Below, piece after piece: positions 36,901-43,997 of a stretch of 64,000 nucleotides of DNA (its first letter is position 1; every line of letters starts with the position of its first letter). Under the pieces are notes generated by a model, which ran no database searches, had not been told where the DNA came from, and saw only the letters and a list, made by a program, of their open reading frames with translations. Source of the stretch: Micromonospora sp. C95 (lineage in GTDB: Bacteria; Actinomycetota; Actinomycetes; Mycobacteriales; Micromonosporaceae); assembly GCF_018070465.1 (NCBI RefSeq), contig NZ_JAGPXT010000024.1, forward strand, positions 1 to 64,000. Reading direction: 5' to 3'. The translations under genes were made by a program, and so were the position numbers.

Positions 36901-39054
36901 GACGACGTGGTTCGGCACGACGGCGACGACCCGTACATGGTGGTGGCGGCGGACAAGGGCACCGCGACCTTCTCCGACACCGCCAACGAGATCTCGACGG
37001 CACACAACTTCTGGCTGGGCGACGCCTTCGCCTCCGGTGGCTCGGCCGGATACGACCACAAGAAGATGGGCATCACCGCCCGGGGCGCGTGGGAGTCGGT
37101 CAAGCGGCACTTCCGGGAGATGGGGCACGATACCCAGAGCCAGGACTTCACCGTGGCCGGAGTCGGCGACATGTCCGGTGACGTGTTCGGCAACGGCATG
37201 CTGCTGTCGGAGCACATCCGGCTGGTGGCCGCCTTCGACCACCGGCACCTCTTCCTGGACCCGGACCCGGACCCGGCCACCTCGTACGCCGAACGGAAGC
37301 GGCTGTTCGAGATGACCCGGTCCACCTGGGAGGACTACAACACCGAGTTGATCTCCGCCGGTGGCGGGATCTACCCGCGTACGGCGAAGTCGGTGCCGAT
37401 CTCACCACAGGTCCGTGCCGTGCTCGGGCTCGACGACGACGTCGACCAGCTGAGCCCGCAGGAGCTGATGAAGGCCATCCTCACCGCGCCTGTCGATCTG
37501 TTCTGGAACGGCGGCATCGGCACCTACGTCAAGGCGTCAAGCGAGACCAACGCCCAGGTCGGCGACAAGTCCAACGACGCGATCCGGGTGGACGGCCGCA
37601 GCCTGCGCTGCCGGGTGGTCGGTGAGGGCGGCAACCTCGGCTTCACCCAGCACGGCCGGATCGAGTACGCCCAGGCGGGCGGCCGGATGTACACCGACTT
37701 CATCGACAACGCGGCCGGGGTGGACTGCTCCGACCACGAGGTGAACATCAAGATCCTGCTGAACACCGCGGTCGCCGACGGCGAGCTGACCATTCCCGAG
37801 CGGGACGAGCTGCTCGCCCGGATGACCGACGAGGTCGCGGAGCTGGTGCTGCGGGACAACTACGACCAGGCTCGGGCGATCAACAACTCCCAGGCCCAGG
37901 CGACCTCGTTGCTTCCGGTGCACCGGCGGATGATCACGGAGCTGGAGCGAGCCGGCGTGCTGGACCGGTCGCTTGAGGCGCTGCCGCCGGACGAGGAACT
38001 GGCGGTACGCACCGAGTCCGGACTGACCGCGCCGGAGTTCGCCGTGCTGTTGGCGTACGTGAAGATCGCCCTGGAGAAGGAGATCCTCACCGACACGCTG
38101 CCCGACGAGGGGTGGACCGGCGAGGTGCTGGTCAACTACTTCCCGACGCCGATGCGGCAGCGGTTCGCCGACCGGATGAACCGGCACCGGTTGCGTCGCG
38201 ACATCGTGACCACGGTGCTGGTCAACGAGGCGATCAACCGGGGCGGGATCTCGTTCGTCTTCCGGGTGGTGGAGGAGACCGCCGCCACGGCGGCCGACGT
38301 GATCCGGGCGTACGTGGTGGTTCGTGAGGTCTTCGGACTGCGCGAGCTGTGGGACGCGGTCGAGACGCTGGACAACCGGATCGATCCGGAATTGCAGACG
38401 AACGTCTACCTGGACACCCGACGGCTGCTCGACCGGGCGGTCCGGTGGCTGGTGACCAACCGCCGCTCGCCGATCGACGTGCCGGCGGAGATCGCCCGAC
38501 TGCGGGACGGGATCGCCCGGCTGCTGCCCCGGATGGAGACGCTGTTCTACGGCAGCGAGCGCGAGTCGATCGCGGCGCACATCGACTCCATGACCGAGCG
38601 TGGGGTGCCGCGGGAGCTGGCCGAGCGCAGTACCCGACTGATGTACAGCTTCGGCCTGCTGGACGTCGTCGAGACCGCCGCGAGCGCCGGGCGGGACGTG
38701 GGCGAGGTAGCCTCGATCTACTTCGTGCTCTCCGACCGGTTCCGGGTGGACTCGTTGCTGTCGAAGATCTCCCTGCTGCCGCGCGAGGACCGGTGGCAGA
38801 CGCTGGCGAGGATGGCATTGCGGTACGACCTGTACGCCGCGCTCGCCGCACTCACCGCGGAGGTGCTGGACTCCACGCCGGGCGACCTGCCGCCGCAGGA
38901 GCGGGTCCAGCAGTGGGAGCAGTCGAACGCCACCTCGATCCACCGCGCCGAACGGGCGATGGGTGAGTTCGACGAGTCCCGCGCGGACCTGGCGGCCCTG
39001 TCGGTGCTGCTGCGCCAGATCCGCACCCTGGTCCGGACCTCCGCCGCCAGCTGA
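34000..39054 (+). CDS. gdh: NAD-specific glutamate dehydrogenase, large (~180 kDa) type
   Basis: 1684 residues, the size of the L_180 class (Streptomyces clavuligerus, M. tuberculosis Rv2476c). It deaminates glutamate to 2-oxoglutarate and ammonium with NAD. The N-terminal ~700 residues are regulatory ACT-like/helical domains (DDMPFLVDSVTALLNTHHLD; FRVFLRRD-like QLRVFLRRDAYGRF). The catalytic part shows RGGLRWSDRREDFRTEV, VPVGAKGGFVLKQK (catalytic Lys), then VAGVGDMSGDVFGNGMLLSE for NAD binding and GEGGNLGFTQHGRIEYA. ATG 34000 has GGGGAG 8-9 nt upstream; the GTG at 33991 overlaps that site. No frameshift seen over 5 kb. In mycobacteria the enzyme is inhibited by the FHA protein GarA; whether the FHA protein at 12092 does this is unknown. 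Confidence 0.95.
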   Translation: MDRRPAIKPEPDLRQVDTGRDDSFDTATDGDGFGRLDTGATGMTGSSIDTLYDLGLPPEALTDDAEDAEFDEPVPNAERLVAQAVSLAGDDHDAATLVGRFWRFAPDEELIGFTAEEMLDAARAHRELARQRVPGELKLRIHSPDAEQHHSVIEIVTDDMPFLVDSVTALLNTHHLDVHLLVHPLVVVRREPLGRLVEVAADVEPDDAISGDLVESWMRIEIDPVRDPEERDKLRRELQRVLTDVREAVEDWPKMRQRALALADELAAARTSDNRPPVPEKDITDSVELLRWLAHDHFTFLGYREYRLVPNSAEEGPALEAVLGTGLGILRQDSPEARALSSMTPEAHEKVTEKRLLIITKANSRATVHRSAYLDYIGFKIFDENGEVVGERRFLGLFSTAAYRTSVQELPVVRRKVAEVLDRSGLSLRSHSGKDLMQILETYPRDELFQIKTDDLYHAVVGVLRMAGRRQLRVFLRRDAYGRFISCLIYLPRDRFTTQNRLRMQDILLRELNGVGVDYTTRVTESMLARVHFIVRTDPTSPPGDIDADLLAEELADATRLWDDDYRLVLERKLGDEQAKHLFGRYADAFPEGYKDGHTPYEAMKDLAKLELLEEPGQLEMHLFRKQLAPRAVGRGPDADESMDVRFKVYRYGEPMMLSAVLPVLHSLGVKVVDEHPYEVERVDGRIWLYDFGLRLPEGHQELAEVRPHVENAFAAAWRGEAEVDRFNELVLLAGLTWRQVVVLRAYAKYLRQTGTVFSQDYMESTFIAYPHLATLLVQLFEARFEPGPVGAEQRQRRGAELAAEIRTALDDVASLDQDRILRSYLNLIQATLRTSFYQRPVGGRPKPYVAFKLDPQAIPELPAPRPKFEIFVYSPRFEGVHLRFGPVARGGLRWSDRREDFRTEVLGLVKAQMVKNAVIVPVGAKGGFVLKQKPGDRDEAVTCYKEFVSALLDVTDNIVAGEIVPPDDVVRHDGDDPYMVVAADKGTATFSDTANEISTAHNFWLGDAFASGGSAGYDHKKMGITARGAWESVKRHFREMGHDTQSQDFTVAGVGDMSGDVFGNGMLLSEHIRLVAAFDHRHLFLDPDPDPATSYAERKRLFEMTRSTWEDYNTELISAGGGIYPRTAKSVPISPQVRAVLGLDDDVDQLSPQELMKAILTAPVDLFWNGGIGTYVKASSETNAQVGDKSNDAIRVDGRSLRCRVVGEGGNLGFTQHGRIEYAQAGGRMYTDFIDNAAGVDCSDHEVNIKILLNTAVADGELTIPERDELLARMTDEVAELVLRDNYDQARAINNSQAQATSLLPVHRRMITELERAGVLDRSLEALPPDEELAVRTESGLTAPEFAVLLAYVKIALEKEILTDTLPDEGWTGEVLVNYFPTPMRQRFADRMNRHRLRRDIVTTVLVNEAINRGGISFVFRVVEETAATAADVIRAYVVVREVFGLRELWDAVETLDNRIDPELQTNVYLDTRRLLDRAVRWLVTNRRSPIDVPAEIARLRDGIARLLPRMETLFYGSERESIAAHIDSMTERGVPRELAERSTRLMYSFGLLDVVETAASAGRDVGEVASIYFVLSDRFRVDSLLSKISLLPREDRWQTLARMALRYDLYAALAALTAEVLDSTPGDLPPQERVQQWEQSNATSIHRAERAMGEFDESRADLAALSVLLRQIRTLVRTSAAS

Positions 39055-39068
39055 CGCCTCGCCCTTCG

Positions 39069-39139
39069 CGATCATGCAGTTGTGGCGCGCCGAACGCCTG
39101 GGTACACGGCTTTCGTTCGGTGCCACAACTGCATGATCG
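39069..39139. repeat. Dispersed palindromic element, copy B
   Basis: CGATCATGCAGTTGTGGC (39069-39086) and its exact reverse complement (39122-39139) enclose 35 nt, in which CCGAACG and CGTTCGG form a further 7-bp inner stem. The arms match those at 18517-18586. It lies between the converging stops of the glutamate dehydrogenase and sortase genes, fitting a terminator role. Confidence 0.8.
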
Positions 39140-39157
39140 GCGTGTGCGGGACAGGGG

Positions 39158-39859
39158 TCAGGGCGTGAGGGAGGCGAAGACGATCACGTTGTCGGGGTAG
39201 TCGCCGGTGGCCTCGTCGAACTGGCCGCCGCAGGTGACCACCCGCAGTCCCGGGCGGTCGCTGGGTCCGTACACCTGCTCGGTGGGGAAGGCGTCCTTCG
39301 GGTACGCGGCCACCGAGTCCACCCGGAAGGTCGCCGTCCGGCCGTCGGCCCGTTCGACGCTCACGGTGTCGCCGGGTTGCAGGGCGCCGAGCGAGAAGAA
39401 GACGGCGGGACCGATCGCGGCCGAGTCCACGTGTCCGACGATGACGGAGTTGCCCGGCTCCCCCGGGCTCGGGCCGGGCTCGTACCAACCGGCGAGCAGC
39501 GCCTGGTCGAGCGGCGGCACCTGGACGGTGCCGTCGGGGTTGGTGCCGAGCGCCATGATGCCGGCGCGGACTCCGATGCGGGGAATGTCGATCCTGGTGG
39601 GCGCGGCCCGGGGGAGTCCGGCGGGTACCCGCCGCGCGCCGTCGAGGTCGGCCTCGGCGAACGGACCGTTCGGGGACGGCTGGTTCGTACCCGCCACGGG
39701 CTGTGGTGGACGCACCGAGTCGGTGGTCTTCAACGACGCGCCGACGAGCCCGGAGCCCGTCATGGCGAGCAGGACGACGACGGCGGTGCCGACGGCACGC
39801 CACGGTCCACCGTGACGGCCGCCGGCCCGTCTCGTCGTCGCGTCAGGCCGCGAACTCAT
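39158..39859 (-). CDS. Class E/F sortase
   Basis: 233 residues. One N-terminal membrane anchor (VGTAVVVLLAMTGSGLVGAS, residues ~24-43) and an extracellular sortase domain: PTRIDIPRIGVRAGIMALG, VIVGHVDSAAIGPAVFF (catalytic His), LRVVTCGGQFDEATGDY (catalytic Cys in TCGG) and DNVIVFASL at the end. TCGG with FD after it is typical of class F of actinobacteria. The gene start lies 17 nt inside the end of the repeat-rich protein gene upstream, so the two are co-expressed and that protein is the natural candidate substrate. Confidence 0.88.
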   Translation of the reverse strand: MSSRPDATTRRAGGRHGGPWRAVGTAVVVLLAMTGSGLVGASLKTTDSVRPPQPVAGTNQPSPNGPFAEADLDGARRVPAGLPRAAPTRIDIPRIGVRAGIMALGTNPDGTVQVPPLDQALLAGWYEPGPSPGEPGNSVIVGHVDSAAIGPAVFFSLGALQPGDTVSVERADGRTATFRVDSVAAYPKDAFPTEQVYGPSDRPGLRVVTCGGQFDEATGDYPDNVIVFASLTP

Positions 39860-40931
39860 CGACCCGACGACGGCGCATCAGCACGAGGCCACCGAGGGCG
39901 GCCGCGCCGACCAGGCTCGCTCCGGCGGCGGCCAGACCACGGTCGGCGCCGGTGGCGATGCCACCGTCACCGCCGTCGACCCCACCGTTCGGCAGGACGA
40001 CCAGCTCGCCCGTGCCGCAGGAGCCCTCCAGCTTGTACGTGCCGGGCTTGGCGTCCTCGGCAACCTGGGCCTCGCCGTAGTAGACGAAGTCCTTCTTGTG
40101 CTCCCAGCTGTCGCCCTTGCCACGCTCGTCGGCCGCCCAGTCGCGCTTGCCGGACCATTCCTCGCTCTCGCCCGACTCGCCGGACCATTCCTCGCGCTCG
40201 CCCGACTCGCCGGACCATTCCTCGCGCTCGCCCGACTCGCCGGACCATTCGCTCTTGCCGGACCATTCGCTCTCGCCCGACTCGCCGGACCAGTCGTCCT
40301 TGCCGGACCACTCGCGCTCGTCCGACTCGCCGGAGTCGTCCTTGCCGGACCAGTCGTGCTCGGCGGAGTCCGAGCCGTTCTCGTGCCCGGACCAGCCGCC
40401 GGTGGACTTCTCGTCGGCCGAGTCGCTCTCCTCGGCCTGGTCCTTCCAGTCCTTCTTGTCCTTCTTGTCGTGGTCCTTCGAGTCGCCACCCTCGGCGTCC
40501 TGGGCGTGCTCCTCGCCCTTCCAGTCGTCGCGGGCGTCCGCCGCGCCGCCGCCCCAACCGCTGCCGGACTCGGCCTCGGCGGGCTGCGAACGTTCGTGGC
40601 CGGACCAGCCCTCGCGGTCCGCGCCTTCGGCGGCGCCGTTCTCCTCGCGCCAGTCCTTGTGGTCGCCCCGCGAACCGCCGTCGCGAGCCGGTTCGAGCTT
40701 CACCTTCCCGGTGACCTTGGACCAGACGAAGGGGTGCTCCTGCTCCTCGGGGCAGATCTGCACGAGCTTGACCTCTTCGCCGGCCTTGACGGCGTGCGGC
40801 TTGGCGAAGACCTTGCCCTCATCCGTCTGTGGTTGGCCGTCGGCGTACGCGGCCCCCGGCGCGAACACCAGCAGGGAAGCGCTGCCGAGGGCAGCACCCG
40901 CAACCACCTTCCCCAGCATCTTCTTAGCCAT
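39843..40931 (-). CDS. Secreted repeat-rich surface protein with C-terminal anchor
   Basis: 362 residues. Residues 1-34 form a signal peptide (KKMLGKVVAGAALGSASLLV, cleavage after AAYA). A short globular part contains KAGEEVKLVQICPEEQEHPF and, near the end, YKLEGSCGTGELVV; its two Cys may form a disulfide. Between them, ~190 residues are highly charged (Asp, Glu, Lys, Ser, Trp) with repeated EWSGESGERE units. The C-terminus is a hydrophobic helix (LAAAGASLVGAAALGGLVLM) followed by RRRR, a cell-wall sorting-like tail, but LPNGG and GIATG stand where LPxTG would be. GTG 40943 is an alternative start. The sortase gene overlaps its end. Confidence 0.78.
   Translation of the reverse strand: MAKKMLGKVVAGAALGSASLLVFAPGAAYADGQPQTDEGKVFAKPHAVKAGEEVKLVQICPEEQEHPFVWSKVTGKVKLEPARDGGSRGDHKDWREENGAAEGADREGWSGHERSQPAEAESGSGWGGGAADARDDWKGEEHAQDAEGGDSKDHDKKDKKDWKDQAEESDSADEKSTGGWSGHENGSDSAEHDWSGKDDSGESDEREWSGKDDWSGESGESEWSGKSEWSGESGEREEWSGESGEREEWSGESGESEEWSGKRDWAADERGKGDSWEHKKDFVYYGEAQVAEDAKPGTYKLEGSCGTGELVVLPNGGVDGGDGGIATGADRGLAAAGASLVGAAALGGLVLMRRRRVDEFAA
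40151..40260 (-). repeat. 30-bp tandem repeat inside the surface protein gene
   Basis: The unit beginning cccgactcgccggaccattc spans 30 nt; copies at 40171-40200 and 40201-40230 are identical, with partial copies before and after. It codes for the 10-residue unit EWSGESGERE. In-frame repeat numbers like this can change between strains. Confidence 0.8.
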
Positions 40932-41465
40932 GACCTGTGTCACTCCATCCCTGTTGTCCTGCGGCCGGCAACAACCGAGCCAGAACTGACGTTAGACCGT
41001 TTCATGACTTATGCAGGGAAAAATTCGTGTTCTGCCATTAGTTCGGTATGCCGGCTTCGGCCTCGGTCACTCGCCCGGGGAATGCCACCCTGTCCGTCTT
41101 TCGGGCGGTGGCCGGACCGTTGGCCAGGTGGCTCGCGGGCGCGACCATCGGAGACGGTGCGGCTTTTGTCCCGGTAGTCTTTCGAAAGCATCGAACCATT
41201 GCCATGGAAGCGCTCCCATGCAAGAATCGCTGCACGCGGTGAGCAGAGCCACACCGCGTAGGCAGGTGTCGAGGGCATCCGGTTCGCCGGGACGACCACC
41301 TGGCCGCCGACCGGTGACGCCGGTCGTCGCACCACCACCAACGCCCGTCCGGGTCGGGCGCTCCCGAAGAATCCCGTTGGCACCGGCGGCCGTCCGCGCA
41401 GGACGTCCCTCGGGCCACGTGCCGGGCCGTACGCGGATCCGGTCTCGCCCAAGGAGATCAGTGGC
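40932..41465. other. 534-nt divergent control region of surface protein and cellulase genes
   Basis: No credible gene on either strand. AT-richer stretch at 40980-41040 (near ttatgcagggaaaaattc) may hold the promoter of the leftward surface protein gene. CTTTCGAAAG at 41179-41188 is a perfect palindrome, and the CebR-type site at 41205-41218 lies 26 nt on. A 250-nt leader precedes the cellulase ATG. Confidence 0.5.
41205..41218. promoter_or_regulatory. CebR-type operator upstream of the cellulase gene
   Basis: TGGAAGCGCTCCCA differs at one base from TGGGAGCGCTCCCA, the 14-bp operator of the LacI-type cellobiose-sensing repressor CebR in Streptomyces and of CelR in Thermobifida. It implies induction of the cellulase by cello-oligosaccharides. 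The repressor gene is not in the window. Confidence 0.8.
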
Positions 41466-43274
41466 ATGAATGTGTGGAGAAGGCTGTCCGGTCGACGCCG
41501 GGCCGTCGCGCTGGCCGGCGCGAGCGCGCTGGTCGCGGGCGGTTTGGTGACGCTACCGGTGACCGCGGCGCACGCGGCGACGCAGTGCGACGTGACGTAC
41601 ACGACGAACGACTGGCAGGGCGGGTTCACCGCCAACGTGACCATCAGGAACGTCGGCGACGCGCTCAGCAACTGGACGCTCGGCTTCACGTTCCCCAACG
41701 CCAACCAGCGTCTCGTTCAGGGCTGGTCGGCCCGGTGGAGCCAGTCGGGCCGGAACGTGACCGCGCAGAACGAGTCGTGGAACGGCAACCTGGCCACCGG
41801 TGCCAGCACCAACATCGGCTTCAACGGCTCGTGGAGCGGCAGCAACCCCAAGCCCACCTCGTTCACCGTCAACGGAGTGGCCTGCAACGGCGGCACGCCG
41901 CCGACCAGCACCCCGCCGACCAGTACGCCGCCCACCAGTACCCCGCCGACCAGCACGCCGCCGACCAGTACCCCGCCGACCAGCACTCCGCCGACCAGCC
42001 CGCCGCCGCCCGGCACCAGGGTGGACAACCCGTACCTGAACGCCCAGGGCTACGTGAACCCGGAGTGGAAGGCCAAGGCCGAGTCGGTCACCGGTGGCAG
42101 CCGGGTGTCGAACACCCCGACCGCGGTCTGGATCGACCGGATCGCGGCGATCGAGGGTACCGACAACAGCCAGTCCAACGGTCCGATGGGGATCCGCGAC
42201 CACCTGGACGAGGCGCTGGAGCAGGACGCCGACTACATCCAGTTCGTCATCTACAACCTGCCCGGCCGCGACTGCGCGGCGCTCGCCTCCAACGGTGAGC
42301 TTCAGGCGGACGAGCTGCCGAAGTACAAGGCCGAGTACATCGACCCGATCGCGGCGATCCAGGGTGACCCGAAGTACCGCAACATCAGGATCATCAACGT
42401 CATCGAGGTCGACTCGCTGCCGAACCTGGTGACCAACACCAGCGGCAACGCGGGCGGCACCGTGATGTGTGACACGGTCAAGGCCAACGGCGCGTACGTG
42501 CAGGGTGTCGGCTACGCCCTGGCTCAGCTGGGCGCCTTCTCGAACGTCTACAACTACGTCGACGCCGCTCACCACGGCTGGATCGGCTGGGACAGCAACT
42601 TCACCCCGACCGCCCAGATCCTGAAGGAGGCCGCGACGGCCTCCGGCAGCACCGTCAACCACGTGCACGGCTTCATCGTCAACACCGCGAACTACTCGGC
42701 GACCATCGAGCCGTATGTGAAGATCACCGACTCGGTGAACGGCCAGTCGGTGCGGCAGTCCGACTGGATCGACTGGAACCAGTACAACGACGAGCAGAGC
42801 TTCGCCCAGGCGTTCCGCCAGGAACTGGTCGGGCAGGGCTTCCCCAGCGGCATCGGCATGCTGATCGACACCTCCCGTAACGGCTGGGGCGGCTCCGAGC
42901 GGCCCACCGCTGCGGGCCCGACGACCAGCGTGAACGCCTACGTGGAGGGTGGCCGGGTCGACCGCCGCATCCACCCTGGCAACTGGTGCAACCAGTCCGG
43001 TGCTGGCCTGGGCGAGCGTCCGAAGGCGGCCCCGGCGTCCGGCATCGACGCGTACGTCTGGATCAAGCCCCCGGGCGAGTCGGACGGCTCCAGCAGCGAG
43101 ATCCCGAACAACGACGGCAAGGGCTTCGACCGGATGTGCGACCCGACCTACACCGGCAACGACCGCAACGGCAACAGCATGAGCGGTGCCCTGGCGGACG
43201 CCCCGATCTCGGGCGCCTGGTTCCCGGCACAGTTCGCCGAGCTGATGGCCAACGCCTACCCGCCGCTGTCCTGA
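41466..43274 (+). CDS. Secreted cellulase, CBM2-linker-GH6
   Basis: 602 residues. Residues 1-38 are a signal peptide with twin Arg-rich start (RRLSGRRRAVALAGASAL, cleavage after AHA). Residues 39-140 are a family 2 cellulose-binding module (CDVTYTTNDWQGGFTANVTI ... NPKPTSFTVNGVAC). A linker of seven TPPTS units follows. Residues ~185-602 are a GH6 domain: IQFVIYNLPGRDCAALAS contains the conserved Asp region, INVIEVDSLPNLV and WNQYNDEQSFAQAF follow, and YVWIKPPGESDG has the general-acid/base-side Asp. GH6 enzymes invert at the cellulose chain end (cellobiohydrolase) or act internally; the long C-terminal loops (around GSERPTAAGPTT) suggest an exocellulase. AAGGAG precedes ATG 41466. Confidence 0.93.
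   Translation: MNVWRRLSGRRRAVALAGASALVAGGLVTLPVTAAHAATQCDVTYTTNDWQGGFTANVTIRNVGDALSNWTLGFTFPNANQRLVQGWSARWSQSGRNVTAQNESWNGNLATGASTNIGFNGSWSGSNPKPTSFTVNGVACNGGTPPTSTPPTSTPPTSTPPTSTPPTSTPPTSTPPTSPPPPGTRVDNPYLNAQGYVNPEWKAKAESVTGGSRVSNTPTAVWIDRIAAIEGTDNSQSNGPMGIRDHLDEALEQDADYIQFVIYNLPGRDCAALASNGELQADELPKYKAEYIDPIAAIQGDPKYRNIRIINVIEVDSLPNLVTNTSGNAGGTVMCDTVKANGAYVQGVGYALAQLGAFSNVYNYVDAAHHGWIGWDSNFTPTAQILKEAATASGSTVNHVHGFIVNTANYSATIEPYVKITDSVNGQSVRQSDWIDWNQYNDEQSFAQAFRQELVGQGFPSGIGMLIDTSRNGWGGSERPTAAGPTTSVNAYVEGGRVDRRIHPGNWCNQSGAGLGERPKAAPASGIDAYVWIKPPGESDGSSSEIPNNDGKGFDRMCDPTYTGNDRNGNSMSGALADAPISGAWFPAQFAELMANAYPPLS
41895..41999 (+). repeat. Seven 15-bp tandem repeats coding the TPPTS linker
   Basis: Each unit reads as Thr-Pro-Pro-Thr-Ser with only third-position changes (acs ccg ccs acc agy). 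It is the flexible, probably glycosylated linker between CBM2 and GH6. Confidence 0.9.
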
Positions 43275-43332
43275 CGGACACAGGCACACCCGCCGCCGAC
43301 AGTAGGTGAGGCGCTGCGGCGGCAGGTCACCC

Positions 43333-43371
43333 GGGCCCCTGGTCCGACCGCACCGGTCGGACCAGGGGCCC
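43333..43371 (+). terminator. 18-bp perfect hairpin after the cellulase gene
   Basis: Arms 43333-43350 and 43354-43371 are exact reverse complements with a 3-nt loop, 59 nt after the cellulase stop. Confidence 0.8.
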
Positions 43372-43474
43372 CTCGCGCCGCCTGCGCCACGGTTGCCGTC
43401 ACCCGCCCGGCGACGTCGGTACGCCGCAACCGGCTACCGCCGCCTTGGTGGGGGCGCACCGGGGCACGGGCGGA

Positions 43475-43855
43475 TCAGGGAACGGTCTTCTCGATCGCCG
43501 CGCGACCGGTCTCGTCCAGTTCGCGCCGGGCCCGTTCGATGTTCTCGGCGGTCAGATCCTGCCCTCGCGCCATCACCAGATCCTCCGGCTCCCAGGGCTG
43601 CTCCGCGCCGGAGCGGATGTTGTCTCCGCCCGCCCCGGTGCCGGTCCCCGTCGCGCCGGTGCCGGCGGCGTACGGGTCGGCGATGATGTCGTCGGTCGGC
43701 CCGCTTCCGGGCCGCTCGTCCGGTTCGGCGAACGCCGGATTGTCCCGGTCGGGTCCACCTCCGGTCATCAGCTGCGGAACGGTGCTGTCGTCGTCGACCG
43801 CCGCAGCCGCCTCGGGGCGCTCCTCCAGCGGTCGTTGCCGATCACGATCCGTCAT
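43475..43855 (-). CDS. Acidic disordered hypothetical protein
   Basis: 126 residues, unrecognised. It is rich in Asp, Glu, Pro and Gly (e.g. VDDDSTVPQLMTGGGPDRDN, AGTGATGTGTGAGGDN) and probably mostly disordered, with a short helical C-terminus TAENIERARRELDETGRAAI. A GGAGGG site precedes ATG 43855. It lies in the same orientation as the two acidic/membrane genes at 43998 and 45007, but a 40-bp palindrome separates it from them. Confidence 0.6.
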   Translation of the reverse strand: MTDRDRQRPLEERPEAAAAVDDDSTVPQLMTGGGPDRDNPAFAEPDERPGSGPTDDIIADPYAAGTGATGTGTGAGGDNIRSGAEQPWEPEDLVMARGQDLTAENIERARRELDETGRAAIEKTVP

Positions 43856-43938
43856 CGCTGCTGCCCTCCTGTCACGCGGCGCTGTCGACCCTCTTGGGCG
43901 TACCCGCCTCGCCGGTAGCCATGCCTGACGGTGGTACG

Positions 43939-43978
43939 CCGAGGGCGGGTGACCCGGATCCGGGTCACCCGCCCTCGG
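43939..43978 (-). terminator. 40-bp perfect palindrome
   Basis: The two 19-nt arms (43939-43957 and 43960-43978) are exact reverse complements around AT, the centre being GGATCC. It lies 19 nt after the stop of the leftward gene at 43998 and before ATG 43855, consistent with termination. Confidence 0.7.
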
Positions 43979-43997
43979 GCGGCACAGCTGCGCAGAG

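Noticed and set aside
34165..37248. 1027-residue leftward frame inside the glutamate dehydrogenase gene
   Set aside because: His/Arg/Gln-rich shadow with no recognisable motif; the forward frame is continuous and conserved over 5 kb.
40151..40260. CRISPR-like array (30-bp repeats)
   Set aside because: Copies are directly adjacent without spacers and code for a 10-residue protein repeat in frame.
40921..40937. Seventh copy of the shared operator (cttcttagccatgacc)
   Set aside because: Only the CTTAGCCAT half matches, and it is simply the reverse of the ATGGCTAAGAAG start of the surface protein gene.
41009..41465. Reading frames on both strands in the gap before the cellulase
   Set aside because: No ribosome-binding sites, no domains, and the area contains palindromic operator sites; it is better explained as a control region.
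41895..41999. Short direct repeats as a mobile or CRISPR feature
   Set aside because: They are the seven TPPTS codon blocks of the cellulase linker.
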